Assembly (NCBI GenBank): GCA_905182985.1
Contig: CAJJDN010000057.1
Coordinates: forward strand, 4,417-68,416
From: Paramecium sonneborni
Lineage: Eukaryota > Ciliophora > Oligohymenophorea > Peniculida > Parameciidae
DNA length: 64,000 nucleotides
Direction of reading: 5' to 3'
This document shows, one piece after another, positions 37,561 to 50,476 of this stretch. Position numbers and translations under genes: made by a program. A model generated the notes under the pieces. The model was not told the origin of the DNA, did not search any database, and was given only the letters and a program-made list of their open reading frames with translations. Numbering within the stretch: the stretch's first letter is position 1; each line of letters opens with the position of its first letter.

Positions 37561-38012
37561 ATTTTATAAAAAATAAATAAGAATATTATAAGATATATAA
37601 TTGCAATGATGCATTTTTTTTTAAATTTATACATCAATATGTTACTGAATTGATCGAAATTAAAAAAAAAAAAAATTAGAAGAAAATCTAACAAAAAAAA
37701 TTATTAAGAGATAATTTTGATGAAATTAAAAGGAAGATTGTTATAATAAATCAGTTTATTAATTTCATAATAGATTTAAGGGAGCTTAACTTATTGCAAT
37801 TGAATTGTTATTAGATTAATAAATTATTCATAAAAATATTGTTAATATTACAGAAATCTAATTTTCATAAACTTTGATGTAAAAATGATAAAAGCATGAT
37901 TAGAAAAAGATTTTATAAAGAATAAATAGCAAATGGAAATAATTGTGACATTGTTCATCATCATCATTTTAGATATATATTTATTGTTTATTTAAATTAA
38001 AACTCATTGTAA

Positions 38013-38417
38013 ATGGTTTCAAGATTACTAGTTCAACTTGATTCTGCAACTGATTGGATTCTCATTTTAGGAGTATTCTTTGGAATTTTAATAATTGGAC
38101 TAATTATGTATAGGTTATGCAGAAGGAAACAAAAATCTTAACCTAAATACTAAAATAATTCGAAAAATTTCAAAGATGTACCCAAGTCAGAATAAATTCA
38201 AGATGATGAAAAATTGTAAAACAGAATGGACACATCAATGACAAAGAAGGAATTTTTTGTAATTGAGGAAGAACCCGAAAAAAAAAATGATAATAATGAT
38301 AATTATCATCCTGGGGAAGTTAATGAAAGTATTAATTTAAGCAATGTGTTTAATTTGGAAGGTGAAGGCAAATAGTATAAAAACAGCAGCAAGTATTCAT
38401 AAATTAGATAAAATTGA
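38013..38417 (+). CDS. small single-pass membrane protein
   Basis: An intronless frame of 134 residues. One strongly hydrophobic helix (DWILILGVFFGILIIGLIMY) lies near the N-terminus and is followed at once by the basic RLCRRKQK, so a cytoplasmic C-terminal tail is predicted. The tail is polar with an acidic patch (FVIEEEPEKKNDNND). No family is recognised. The length and topology resemble small accessory subunits of channels or trafficking adaptors, which is inference only. Confidence 0.65.
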
Positions 38418-39318
38418 ATTAATTCCTATATTTATGTAATTTTTATATGTAAATCTATATTTTAATATAAATTTAGAAATACATTTAGAAAATTAACTAC
38501 CCTTCTAATCATTTCTCCATGTGACAATAATCTGGTAATTTTACGTTTTCTTGTTCAACATCTCATTAAGCTGCAAAAATATAAAATTATTTTGCTTGAA
38601 ATGAATTAAGATGAAATATAAATAGCTTTATAGTGAAATAAGAAACTGAACCTTTGAGAATTTCTAAGCTTATTTGAATTGGCAAATATCAAGTAACATA
38701 AAGCTTTAAAATATTCATTTTTTAGTGAATTCTATAATGTTTCAATTTTGGTTAAGGAAGGACAAACTATATAAATCATTCTGCCAGGATATGGAAGTAT
38801 ATAAGATCACTAAACAGAGGAATTGTTCTCATTTTTGTAGACTATGAAACACCTACACATGATATATTAACCAAATTTAAATCTTTGTAAAAAATGTTGT
38901 AAGTGCCCCATTTATTGGGTTTCTATTTATAGTTATTTGTTTCACATCAACCGACTTATTACTCAAATTATTTGCATAAATATATTGAATTATATTAATT
39001 TGCTGATTTGATTTTAAACATCATATTAATTAAGATTAAATTATGCCAAAGAATAAAATATTGATTGATAAATAAACTCTATTATATATTTATTGTTTTA
39101 AATTATATAACAAAAAGAATTTAAATGAGATGATTTTTACAGTTTCTAAAATTGATTTTATACTCTTAGGAGCAGCAAGAATATCAATCTAAAGAAACAA
39201 AATTAATTAAAACAAAAAGGAAAGGCTATATAATAATAAGAAATTCTAATATAATCTATTTTTTCTTTTATAAAAGGTAGAATATGATTGTATTTTATTT
39301 ACTTATTTATGTATAATA
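38418..39318 (+). other. gene-poor stretch with one eroded reading frame
   Basis: At about 38645-39008 a frame without ATG stays open and reads LFELANIKQHKALKYSFF, VKEGQTIQIILPGYGSI and QTEELFSFLQTMKHLHM before becoming hydrophobic and ending in TGA. Upstream pieces are out of frame. I take it as a gene remnant; nothing else is seen. Confidence 0.3.
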
Positions 39319-40494
39319 TCATTCCATTTATAATTTGTAATTGTAAAGATCGCAACTTTATAATTTATTATCTTCTATACTATGCACCACTCTATAGCCA
39401 GAATTAAAATAATATATAGAATAATCTTATGGAGGAGAGGTGAAAGTATCTACTGGTTCATAAGTTGTGGCAGTTAAATTATTTTCGTTTTAGACTGAAG
39501 CATAAGGAATCATGATATTATAAACATTAAAAATGCTTTATTTTAATGTATTTCTACGAAGGATCCCTTACAAGTTTCCAAATACAATTGGTTTACCCCA
39601 TGTTGGCCAGCCATTTGATGAAAAATAATTATTAACTTAAATTGTCGTTTTTGAAGTTGATACATAAACTGCCCTGATGTTTAGATCATAATACTTTTGA
39701 TATAAAAAGAGATTAAAATTAAGTTAAGATACATTTTAGGTTGTGGAATGGATGACAACTGATTGATATTATTTTGAATAGTATTCATTAAAATGTGCTT
39801 AAAGGTTAATTAAGCCAGTTCTAAAAGGTGAGAGTATATCATTTTTTACTACAGCATCTACCCAAAATGCTCCAAGTCTAAATTCAACTACAATCAATTT
39901 ATAATATTATAATTTATCTTCTGAATAAGGTGCATAAGCTATATCTGTGACATTGATTTCAGTAGTTCTTGCAAAATAATTCTTATCCAAAACATTTTGA
40001 GTTGTCTTAATACTCCATTCTGCTGCCGACATTACTAGAGTGAACAATATTACTTTCTTGGCCTAAACTGTAAAAAGTGTATTTAAGACTCCGGTAACTT
40101 TAATAACTGTTTCATTTAAATTAGGGAAGTACACAATATCACCAAATTATGCATAATGAGTTTTATTAATACTTTTATAAGCAATTAAATAAGGTGCTTC
40201 TCCATTCTTTTAGCATCCAACAAAGAAAGTATCATTGTTATAATTGAATATCCATTCGCAGTTATGAGTTTAAGTTTTAGGTATAGACACTGAACTTAAT
40301 ACATTAAGATTATCATCAATAATAAGAACTCTTTTTTCAGCTAAGATGGCATCTGTGCTATTTGAAAGTTTAACATTAGAAATAAATTTTCCAAAATTAT
40401 TCACATCATATTCAATATATTCGTCACAAAATGCCATATTTATTTATGCCTTACATAGATAAACAGTAGATAATAAGATATAAATTATTTTCAT
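39319..40494 (-). CDS. secreted protein of unknown family
   Basis: An intronless 391-residue protein. The N-terminus MKIIYILLSTVYLCKA is a good signal peptide. The mature part is rich in Asn, Tyr, Thr and Val with beta-strand-like alternation and many possible N-glycosylation sites (e.g. LSNSTDA, NYNNDTFF, NLNETVI, IEINVTDI). There are few Cys (FCDEY, NCEWIF, FVGCQKNG, LQSCDLY). No membrane anchor follows. The first third is repeated almost identically at 20471-20826. A surface or secretory-granule protein is possible, but no domain is recognised. Confidence 0.75.
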
Positions 40495-40556
40495 TTATTT
40501 AATTATTGATATTTCCTTTTTAGTTTGCTAGAATTTGAATTAATCATTTTCTATTA
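40139..40556 (+). repeat. 418-bp dispersed duplication, copy B
   Basis: Partner of 20471-20888, gapless with one visible mismatch. Here the segment is part of an intact gene and its upstream region, so this is likely the source copy. Confidence 0.92.
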
Positions 40557-41179
40557 CTTTTTATTAAATAAAAGATAGACTTTATTTTAAAAAATGAATT
40601 AAATTTTATCACTTTAGAATATCAACTTCAATTTATCAGATTAATAATGGTTAAAATTATGATTGGAAACAATTAAATTTTATAAGAAAATGATGAAAGC
40701 AAATTATCATTATCTCATTGCATTAACAATATCATGGCAAAAAATTGTTTAATGAAAAGCTCAGATATAAAAAATATATGTACCATAGATAATACATTTA
40801 TAAAATTTTCTAAAGTAGTTTGAGGAACAATTAAGGTTGATTACTAGAATATAATAAATAAAAGTAAGAAAATATATATTTAATCAAAGTATTCAGAAGT
40901 AGTAAAAGAGATTCAAGATTATTTAAATAAGCATTTCACGAAATTGCCTAATTAAGTGAGTATAAATATTTTTTAATCCTTTACAATCAATTAATTAAAT
41001 ATAAAAAATCTTTCTAATTTTTTTATTTTGTTCAATAATCCTTGTTTAAGAGCAACTTTTAAAGAATTTCTGTTTTTTGAAATCAATAATGAGTATACAA
41101 AAGATTATCAAGAAAGCTTGAGAAGTTATAATATTAATTAAGTATGTTTTCATAATAATTTATAATATGATTTTACAAA
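40557..41179 (+). pseudogene. eroded sequence paralogous to 20.9-21.3 kb
   Basis: Contains FEEQLRLITRIQQ and YIFNQSIQKQQKRFKI in one frame, clearly related to the stretch at about 21190-21290 but with stops in between. The rest of the segment is AT-rich without a recognisable gene. Confidence 0.35.
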
Positions 41180-41668
41180 TCAAAAATAATACTCCAAAAT
41201 TTCTTCTTGTCTCTTTTAGATAAATTCTGATAAATCATTTGAATAATTTTCTACATTTTATGGGTTTTAATAAACTATATGCACTATTTCAAGAAATTTC
41301 TTTAACCCTATTCCACTACAATAAATTGCAATCCAAAATATTAATCCAAAAAAGAAAGTGAATTTAGCAATTATTCTCAAGCTCTTTTATATTGGTTTTG
41401 GAGTTTCAACCATTATATAGTAGCTAAAAATAAATTCAAAAGTTTACAATACTCCTAATATCACTAACAAAACTTCTAGTATGCCTGAAAAGATCAAGGT
41501 ATTTACAATTCTTATATCTTACATCAATATTTTTCCAACTAAGAATTCTATAACTTCTGGCAAAAATGGTTTAAATATCCCTGCCACTAATTCTTTTATT
41601 TCATTACTCAGCTAACATAATTTAAATAATTACTCTTGGACATTAAATTTCAAAATGATCTATATCAT
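41180..41668 (-). CDS. small two-helix membrane protein
   Basis: An intronless frame of 162 residues starting MIQIILKFNVQEQLFKL. It has an amphipathic stretch (NEIKELVAGIFKPFLPEV) and two hydrophobic regions, FSGILEVLLVILGVLQTFEF and AKFTFFFGLIFWIAIYCSGI, linked by a short charged loop (VETPKPIQKS). The tail is polar and acidic (NDLSEFIQKRQEEILEYYF). No family is recognised. Two closely spaced helices with both ends on one side is the predicted topology. Confidence 0.6.
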
Positions 41669-42101
41669 TGTCTAAACATATCAACAAACTCAGCAAAGAA
41701 AATACAGAGTGTATCAAAATATAGAAATAAAAGGTATTCTTAATTATTACAAATAACATTGCTAATTAATTTATTATTTTTTATTGAATAACTTGATTAG
41801 GAATACCATGAATATATCATATATTATAACACAAAATCATGAATTTCAATTTTTATTCTATAAATTAATTTGATTATCAAAAATGAGCTTTTTAATTTCT
41901 TACTCTACACTGTATTTATCTACTTTATAAAAATAAAATAAACTTGTTGTTAATCAAAAAAAAATGATTATATTGAGAAAAAAGAATTCTAAATATTTTA
42001 ATTTTTCATAAACCCTTTAACCACAATTATAGAGCAGAAAGAGATATTAAAATATAAATCAATAAATTAATTGTTTATTATTGTATTATTAATATATTCA
42101 G
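41669..42101. other. intergenic, no convincing gene
   Basis: One plus-strand frame starting MSFLISYSTLYL (about 41883) stays open into the antisense of the SmG gene, but its composition is that of AT-rich sequence read with only one stop codon, so I treat it as chance. Confidence 0.4.
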
Positions 42102-42444
42102 TCAGTCTTTAACTTTATCTAAACATTCCCACATAATAATTGAATTGCCTCTCACAATTGCTTATCCAATATCAACTAATTGATCAGTGACATTTGAAAA
42201 GCCTGGATAAAGATTATCCTTATTTTCTGCTCCTTATCCAGGAATCAATTCTTTACAATGATCAAGAACTAGATTCATAAAAATATCAAATCTAATATTA
42301 ATATGGATTTAATATTTACCCAATAACTGTCCCAATAATAGTTCGTTTTGCATTCAACTTAATTTTTAGTCTTTTTCCAAAATATTTATTTAAATCTGCT
42401 TGATATCCTTATTTATGTTGTTATCCTCTCTTTTATGATTGCAT
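42102..42444 (-). CDS. SNRPG: small nuclear ribonucleoprotein G (SmG)
   Basis: 104 residues after removing a 28-nt intron (42292-42319). The Sm fold motifs are clear: DLNKYFGKRLKIKLNAKR, GTVIGFDIFMNLVLD (Sm1) and AIVRGNSIIMWECLDKV (Sm2). The core RGNSI is the typical RNA-binding Sm2 sequence, and GFD-x-FMNLV is the SmG form. SmG is one of seven subunits of the ring on spliceosomal snRNAs. The loop between Sm1 and Sm2 is longer than in human SmG. LSM7 is a less likely alternative. Confidence 0.9.
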
Positions 42445-42583
42445 AGAAGTAAAATTGTTTAATATAAATATTTTAATTAATAAAAATAATTATATGTTGT
42501 ATATGAATAATATATTATTAAAAGCATGGCCTTTACAAGACAAAACAAAAGTGGCATAGTTAGTCTATAAATAAATCAAAAAA

Positions 42584-43040
42584 TCAATTAGCTTTTTTGG
42601 ATTTGGAATGCTTTTTCACTTATTCTTAATCATTTTAAAGATCTTCTTTAATGTATCGCAGCTTTTTATAATACCTATTTTTTATCATATTCATTGTTTT
42701 TCCTGGAAACTATTTGACTATTTTGTTAAAATTAGGACCAACCTATTAAACTAATTCCAAGATACGCTTATCTTCTTAGAATGTAAATCTGATAGCATTA
42801 ATTGATATTGTTGAAAAAATTACCTTTAGTCATTAATTCTACGCTTTCCAATTTATTATTTAAATTAATCATCTTAATCTGGCTATTATTATTATATTAA
42901 TTAGTTGACTAAATGTTCTAGTGATTCTTCATTTTACATTAACTAAGATTATCTATAAAAATTTAAACATTCCTTTACTGTTCAGATTGATCAATCTTCT
43001 CGTCATCTAAAGGCTATTCAATGAATATTTCTTAATCCAT
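42584..43040 (-). CDS. single Myb/SANT-domain protein
   Basis: 145 residues after removing a 19-nt intron (42824-42842). The N-terminal half is acidic and Asn/Gln-rich. The C-terminal half is one Myb-type repeat: RFTFQEDKRILELVQQVG, NFNKIVKQFPGKTMNMIK, NRYYKKLRY. The pattern FPGKT-x-x-x-I-x-NRY is that of SANT/Myb DNA-binding helices, with Phe in place of the first conserved Trp. A basic tail ends KKHSKSKKAN. The short intron is needed to bring the domain into frame with the ATG. The likely role is DNA or chromatin binding. Confidence 0.85.
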
Positions 43041-43259
43041 GATTATTTTTATATATTATTTTATAAGATTCTTCAATAATTCATCATTTTATAATTCTAA
43101 TAATTTTTCAAAATAAAATACAGGATAAATATTAGCAGTATAATAGAGGAAATCGATATATAATTTTAAACTGTTAGCTTTAAATAAATGATTAATATTA
43201 ATAATAATTAAAAAACAAAAATTTAGATGTCTCTTCAAACTATAAATCAGCTATTCAAA

Positions 43260-43679
43260 TCAATTCCAAAGCCCTTGCTTTTACAATTAGAATCTTTAGG
43301 CATATTTTGTAAACATAGAAATCTCTTAACTTTTCAATTCTTCAACCCTCTATCTTGATGCTAGATTGACCTTATTATTGCTTTTATAAAATGAATTTCT
43401 AAATCCAATATGATTTTCATATTGAGATTTATTCACTGGAGATTTATGAACTGTTTATCTTCTTTTTCTAGTTTAAATCAAAGGTTTTAATTAACTCTTA
43501 AATTCTATTGGGGATATTATTTTATGTTAGTTTTATTATTATTTATCAGAATCTAAATCTTCATCAGCTTCACTAATGGGAAATGGATTTGTTCCTTCCA
43601 TTTCAGCATATAGAAATGGAACCCTTTTAAAATTGCATCCATATATTTAATCAAGTGTTATTTTTTACTAATCTATCAT
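43260..43679 (-). CDS. hypothetical basic protein
   Basis: An intronless frame of 139 residues: MIDQQKITLDQIYG, an acidic patch (SEADEDLDSDKQQQ), then a basic half with PIEFKSQLKPLIQTRKRRQ, SPVNKSQYENHIGFRN and a helical end VEELKSQEISMFTKYAQ. The acidic-then-basic composition suggests a nuclear or cytoskeletal adaptor. No domain is recognised. Confidence 0.6.
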
Positions 43680-43772
43680 TATGAATTTCTAATTAATATT
43701 ATATAACAAAATTGACTAAATTAACTTAGTAATGTACAAAAAAATATTTTTTATTAAAAAATGATAATATAA

Positions 43773-45083
<1,311 letters not shown>

Positions 45084-45344
45084 CATTAAAATAAATTAAA
45101 ATATAATTTATAAAATATAATATAATCCCAAATAATTTTATACGTAATTACAAATCTTTCTTTTATAATTCTATAACACATATTAATAAAATCAAAAGGC
45201 TTTTTTATTAATTATCAAATTATTATTTCTAATAATCTCTTACAAAAATTTTTTTTTTCTGCTTAATATATATTTAAGAATCATATTTTATATCTCTATA
45301 AATTTGACTTTTTAGTTTTTGTTTTATTGATTCCAATAAAGAAA

Positions 45345-45722
45345 ATGGATAAATCTGAAGGTAAATTGTGGACTTAAACAGCTTTCAAACAAAAATAATA
45401 TTAGAGCAGTAAATATATTAAATACATTATTTTAAAATTAATAGTTGATTTTGTAATTTATAAAATAATTCTAAAATATTTAGCTTTAAAATATTAAAAA
45501 GATTTTATTATTATGATTGTTAATGCCTTCAAATTTGATTAGTATTTATTATAATTTAATATCTAATTATAATCTCAACTCAAAAAAAAATAAGTATTAA
45601 AAATATACATGCTACCATTTACCAAAAATATAATACCTATCAAATAAATCCAGAATAAAATTAAATAATAAAATTGCCATTCAATGATGTTATTTAATTC
45701 ATTTACCTCTAGTGGGAATTGA
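45345..45722 (+). CDS. weakly supported small reading frame
   Basis: A 125-residue frame starting MDKSEGKLWTQTAFKQKQ. The first 30 residues look like coding sequence, the rest is Ile/Lys/Gln-rich as expected from AT-rich DNA. No intron is obvious and no domain is recognised. It may be a small gene whose 3' exons I cannot resolve, or chance. Confidence 0.25.
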
Positions 45723-46167
45723 GAATAAAAATAGAAAAATTAAGGCAAATATGTATAAGAATATTAAAAATAATCCTGTAATTAAACACATATAATCCTG
45801 ATAATATTTGTAGATAAACATCCTCACAATATATGCCATTAAATTTGAAAAATGTATTAAATTTATTATTTTTTTGAAATGAGTTTTATAAAAGTATGAA
45901 ATTTATTTGAAAAATAGAGTAAATTTATAAAAATATGAATACTTTTTAAGTTAAATAATTAAAATATATCTTTAGATTTCTATTACAACATCAAAAATAT
46001 TTGTAATGAATTTAAATTATCTAATTATTATTTAGCAGTTAATTAAAATATTTGAATTCAAAGCTAATCTCTTTCTTAAAGAATTCTACTTTGGAATAAT
46101 AAAAAAAATATTACTGATTCACACATGAATGTATAAAAAATTTATAAATGTAAAAATCTTTAGAGAA
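45723..46167. other. AT-rich intergenic sequence
   Basis: Nothing supportable is seen between the weak frame and the gene at 46168. Confidence 0.5.
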
Positions 46168-46656
46168 TCACTCTTCATTAAAAAAAAGTTTACTTTTGGG
46201 CATCGATAATCTACTTGATTAGACTTTTTATAATTAATATTGTAAATTCATTTTTTATTTTACAAGAGGAGGTAATTAATATCTATTTTTTTGATATATA
46301 CCAAAATTGGTTTCACTTCTAAGCATTTATTTATAATTAAGTTATCCTGAGCCACATTTATCTTTAACATTTTATCTATTTAATATTAACATATAATATT
46401 ACAAAATATATGTATCTCTACCTGTTCCATCTCCTTAGTAATTTATTCTAGGTGTTGAATACTCTTATTATACACTAAGATTGTATTTCAATCTTAAAGA
46501 AGTTGGCTATTTGGGTGATACTAAAAATCGAAACTCTTAAGCAAAATTTCCTCCATTGTTATAAGAAATATAAGTATCTCTTCCTTGTCCATCATTTAAA
46601 TAAACGGTTGGCTTTTTTTCAGGAATAGAGCCAGTGTTCAATATTTTTGATTTCAT
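46168..46656 (-). CDS. protein with two GRDTYI motifs
   Basis: 162 residues as an open frame, or 153 if a possible 27-nt intron after the second motif is removed. It has two similar segments: LNDGQGRDTYISYNNGG and YQGDGTGRDTYI, separated by a basic linker (SPKQPTSLRLKYN). The C-terminal part is Gln/Lys/Arg-rich with NYKQMLRSETNFGIY. I have a weak memory of GDG-x-GRD-x-YI motifs in small proteins bound to ciliary microtubules, but cannot name a family with confidence. The absence of hydrophobic helices fits a soluble or microtubule-bound protein. Confidence 0.6.
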
Positions 46657-46708
46657 AATGAATATGATATAAATTAATAATTATCGATAGAAATAATAAA
46701 AGAATTTT

Positions 46709-47722
46709 TCAAAAAGCCAATACATCAATGACCTAAACTTTATTTTATTCAGACTATAAAATTTTTACAACAGATTCAACAGGCTAAAATTAAAATTAAT
46801 CGAAGCAATTACTTTTCTACAAATTAAACACTCTTATTTTTCAGTGAACCATTCTGTAGCACATTTTATACATAATCCACCATGTCCACATGGCATATAA
46901 ACAGCACAACTTTCACTTTAATAACAATTAAAGCATTATGTATCTTTGTCAGAATTAATTTCAGTAAGAGAATTACGATTACTTAATTTTGGTTAGTCTT
47001 GATCAGTTTTATTTCTTTTTATATGTTGTTCTTACTATATTTATTAACCTTGTTTTAATTATTGATTATCATTATCGATAGCTGGCAAAAAGTAAGTTTA
47101 TGATAATCTAATCTTAACATTAATTGTTTATAAATACCAAATATTAAGGGAGTTGAGTTAATATCTATTCTTTACTTTTTGTCAAACGATTTTTATGTTT
47201 AGAACTTGGAGAATTCAATTAATATCTTTATAAATTATCAGTATTTATTCCAAGATTGTTTTCTATCATTCTTTATTGATATATTTCAGAAACAAAAAGA
47301 CTTTAATTAATAATGATATTCTAACCTTAAAGAAATTCTATAATATAAGGTATAGACTATAAAAACAAGGGAATATATTACTGATAAAGTAATTGATAGA
47401 GAATTATAACTGTTTTTGCCTGTTGACAACTTAATTGTATAACAAACCATAGTAAAAGTAGGTAGTCCTGAAATACATAAGATTAATAAATTAATCCATA
47501 ATGATCCTATAACTAAACTTGCTTAATAATTATACTCTACTGATTTATTGATTCTCTACTAATTGGATCTCTTTATTATAATAATTATGTGGCTTTATAG
47601 ATGAAATCAAACAAAAAGATAATTTGAAAAATACAAATTATTGATAGAAATATCCAAAGAATCGTAAATACATAAATCCATTCCCAATCTATCCATTCAA
47701 TCTATTTCAAATTGATCATCAT
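46709..47722 (-). CDS. multi-span membrane RING-finger protein
   Basis: 303 residues after removing four introns (23, 25, 25 and 29 nt). Two groups of hydrophobic helices come first: TILWIFLSIICIFQIIFLF and GSLWINLLILCISGLPTF, then LSVIYSLVFIVYTLYY. A 120-residue polar linker follows. The C-terminus is a RING-HC finger: CFNCYQSESCAVYMPCGHG, LCIKCATEWF and ECLICRKPVESVV. The Cys/His spacing is complete. Such proteins are membrane-bound E3 ubiquitin ligases. The ATG pair at 47717-47722 gives the best start; one further upstream (47807) would need an intron that I cannot place. Confidence 0.85.
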
Positions 47723-48371
47723 TTATTAAAGCACCAAAAAAAATCTAAATAGAACTGTCAACTAATTTAGTTTACAAAATTTACAACTAAAATAAAGCTT
47801 TTTTCATTTTTATTTTTTAAATAATTATGTAATGTCAAAACAAACCAAGTAAGTGTAAAAATTAAGTGCATTAGTATAGGATACTAAATTGGAAATTCTG
47901 TATTTTCTAAAAAATATATTAAGCAGCCCTTTAAAGATATATGATAATATTACATAATAAGAAATAGCGATAATTCCCCAAAAAATCTATATACAACAGT
48001 ATTGATTATTGTATATTTTTCTAGACAAATTTAACTTATTTAAATTTACTTATTATTATAAACACCTATTCGAATGATTTACAGAAAATGTAAAATTGTT
48101 ACATATAGAAGGGATATCTTATAGCTTAAATCAAATGCAATATACGAATTAAAAAGTATTAACAATATTTAAAATATAGCTACTAAAATTTATATCTAAA
48201 TTCCTTATATATGAATTAGATTACATTAGTAATAATTGAAATAGCAGCTCTACTTTGAAATAACTATATAGATTATGTTTGAGGTTATTCTTCATAATCA
48301 TAATTACTTTCTCTTGGTGACTATGCTTATGATAATTATAATTAATTCATTAATTTTCTAATAAATTTAAT
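47723..48371. other. intergenic, no gene seen
   Basis: AT-rich sequence between divergent genes. I see no supported feature. Confidence 0.45.
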
Positions 48372-49694
48372 ATGAGAAGGTAATACCTTAGATTATTTTT
48401 CACTATGGGCACATCATAAAAATTCCCCCATACAATGAGAATTCCATATTATTTATTTTGTTAAGCCACAAAAGCAGATGATTATCGAGCAATTTTATTT
48501 TAATTAAGCTAAATACACTAAAGAAAACAATCAGATCATAAATGTAAATGAATGATTAAATTTCAAAGAGGTATCAAGATTAATACAACAGTTGAAGCCA
48601 TATTTACCTTAATTTGAAAATAAAGAAATAAGAGAATTGGTGTCTATAACATTAACTTAATCAATAAGTGATGAAAATTATGCATAAAAAGTATTCGATA
48701 GAACAACCTAATTATATTTAGAATAGTAATAATTATAATATAATAATTAGGTAAGCTACATTGACAGAAACTCTAGATATATTATCTTTATTGGTACCTG
48801 GAACTTACTCAAAATAATTTTATTAATAATTATTCAATTTTGTTGCAGCAGTATCATAAGCTCCTGAATTAACTCCTACTTAAATTGGATTGTCTATGTT
48901 TATCTATGGTTAAGTTTCATAGTACACAAAATGTAATAATAAGGAAGTAGAAAATTCATTAATTTTAAATTTCAAATAATATATAGATCATTTTAAGTCA
49001 ATTGATTTAAAAAATTTTGCTTTTGGATTGTTATTGGCTAGAATTAAAAGAAAAGATATTTATGAGATTTTAGAAAAACAAAGTTTGGTTACAGAGATGC
49101 AATTTGAAGATTTAATTAGGTTTAATTAATTGTATATAATTATTTTAGAGTTGGAACAGGAATAGCATTATTTGGAAATGGATCTCCTGAATTTTGGAAA
49201 TTATTAGAAGAATAAGCAATAAATAATATCCCAACAACAAATCCTTAAAATATAACAACCTTATTTATGTTGTATAAATAATTAGGACATGGAACAGCTG
49301 AAATTTTTAAACTTTTAGAATCAATATTTATTTAAAGATATGATTAATTTAACAACCTTTAAAAATTACAGATGTTTTCAAGCTTTGCTAAAATTAGATA
49401 TCCATCATCTGCTATTTTTAAGCTTTTTTTCAAAGACATCGTTGGAATAATTTAAAGTGTTAATATTACAGCTGTTTAAATGTTGATATTTGATTGTTAA
49501 AAAGTAAAGATATAATCTATTTAATTTAGATATTCCCATAGTTCCCTAAGCAAGTTTAATAATACTTTATTAATTTCATATTGAAACATTATTAAAAGTT
49601 TAACCCAACAATAAAGTCAAAATTATATGATTCATTTTAAGAATAAAAATTATTGACAGAGGAATTAGAAGTTGCATTATTAAAAAAAAAATGA
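48372..49694 (+). CDS. helical-repeat protein with presequence-like N-terminus
   Basis: Four introns (25, 31, 29 and 26 nt) leave an exact frame of 403 residues. The start MRRQYLRLFFTMGTSQKF is basic and hydrophobic, as in mitochondrial presequences. The body is made of repeated helical pairs: LIQQLKPYLPQFENKEIR, ALFGNGSPEFWKLLEEQA, FMLYKQLGHGTAEIFKLLE, MFSSFAKIRYPSSAIF. This pattern of about 35-residue helical pairs with an F-x-x-L core is like the FASTK/RAP/heptatricopeptide group of organelle RNA-binding proteins. No RAP or endonuclease domain is seen at the C-terminus, so the assignment rests on pattern only. Confidence 0.65.
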
Positions 49695-49774
49695 GTATAT
49701 TATTATATCAATTCACATTTAATAAAATTAAATATAAAAACAAATAACTACTTATATATCAAAAAAATTGTTTT

Positions 49775-50236
49775 ATGCACAGACCCAAACCCTATATAAG
49801 AGTTATTTAAGAAAAAGAAATGTTAGATGGGTAGAGTAGACTTCAATCAATAGGACCATTAATAACCATTCCTAGAAATATTGAAAGAATACCAAATATG
49901 AAGAAAGTTTAGATTTTAGAAGATAGATACACACAAATAGAAAAGGATAATAGATTATTATTAGAGAAGATCACAAATATAATGAATGGTACCAATATCA
50001 AACTTGATAAACCAAAAAGAATAAACAGTTTAAATTCAAGAAAAAAAAATGAATAAGAATAAATTAGAAGAGATAATTTAATATTGTTTTAACATATTTA
50101 AACTAAAAAATCATCATATTCGAAATAATAATATGACAAAGAATGGAATTAAACAAAACAATATTTTTACAATTTATCAGGATCAAGACCCTCAACATAA
50201 AAAAATAAAGCACTTATAAGATCTTTTGAATTTTGA
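49775..50236 (+). CDS. CFAP97-domain ciliary protein
   Basis: An intronless 153-residue protein. The middle holds the CFAP97/hemingway pattern: RYTQIEKDNRLLLEKITNIM followed by RINSLNSRKKNEQEQIRRDN, then ILFQHIQTKK and YDKEWNQTKQYF. The motif E-x-DN-x-LLL-x-KI-x-x-IM with the downstream LNS-x-x-R is what I know from CFAP97 and CFAP97D1, which are needed for motile cilia and sperm axonemes. The N-terminus is short and basic. No signal or membrane segment is present. Confidence 0.8.
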
Positions 50237-50476
50237 ATTATTATTTAAGATTATTAAAATTTTAATTTGTACTCTTATAATTGTTTTAAATTTTTCGTTA
50301 TTTATTCTTATAAATTTATCAATAATATTTCAGTTGCAATTAGGTTTATTAATTCTATGGAAACTAAAATTGATATAAATGAATGATATTTAATTATTTA
50401 TTAAAAATAACATGGCTAATCATTTCTCATTATATTTTGTGTTGTTAATAATTATATAAATTATTTATCTTAAAAA

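Noticed and set aside
41883..42150. Plus-strand frame starting MSFLISYSTLYL
   Set aside because: It overlaps the SmG 3' end in antisense and has the composition of AT-rich non-coding DNA read with one stop codon.
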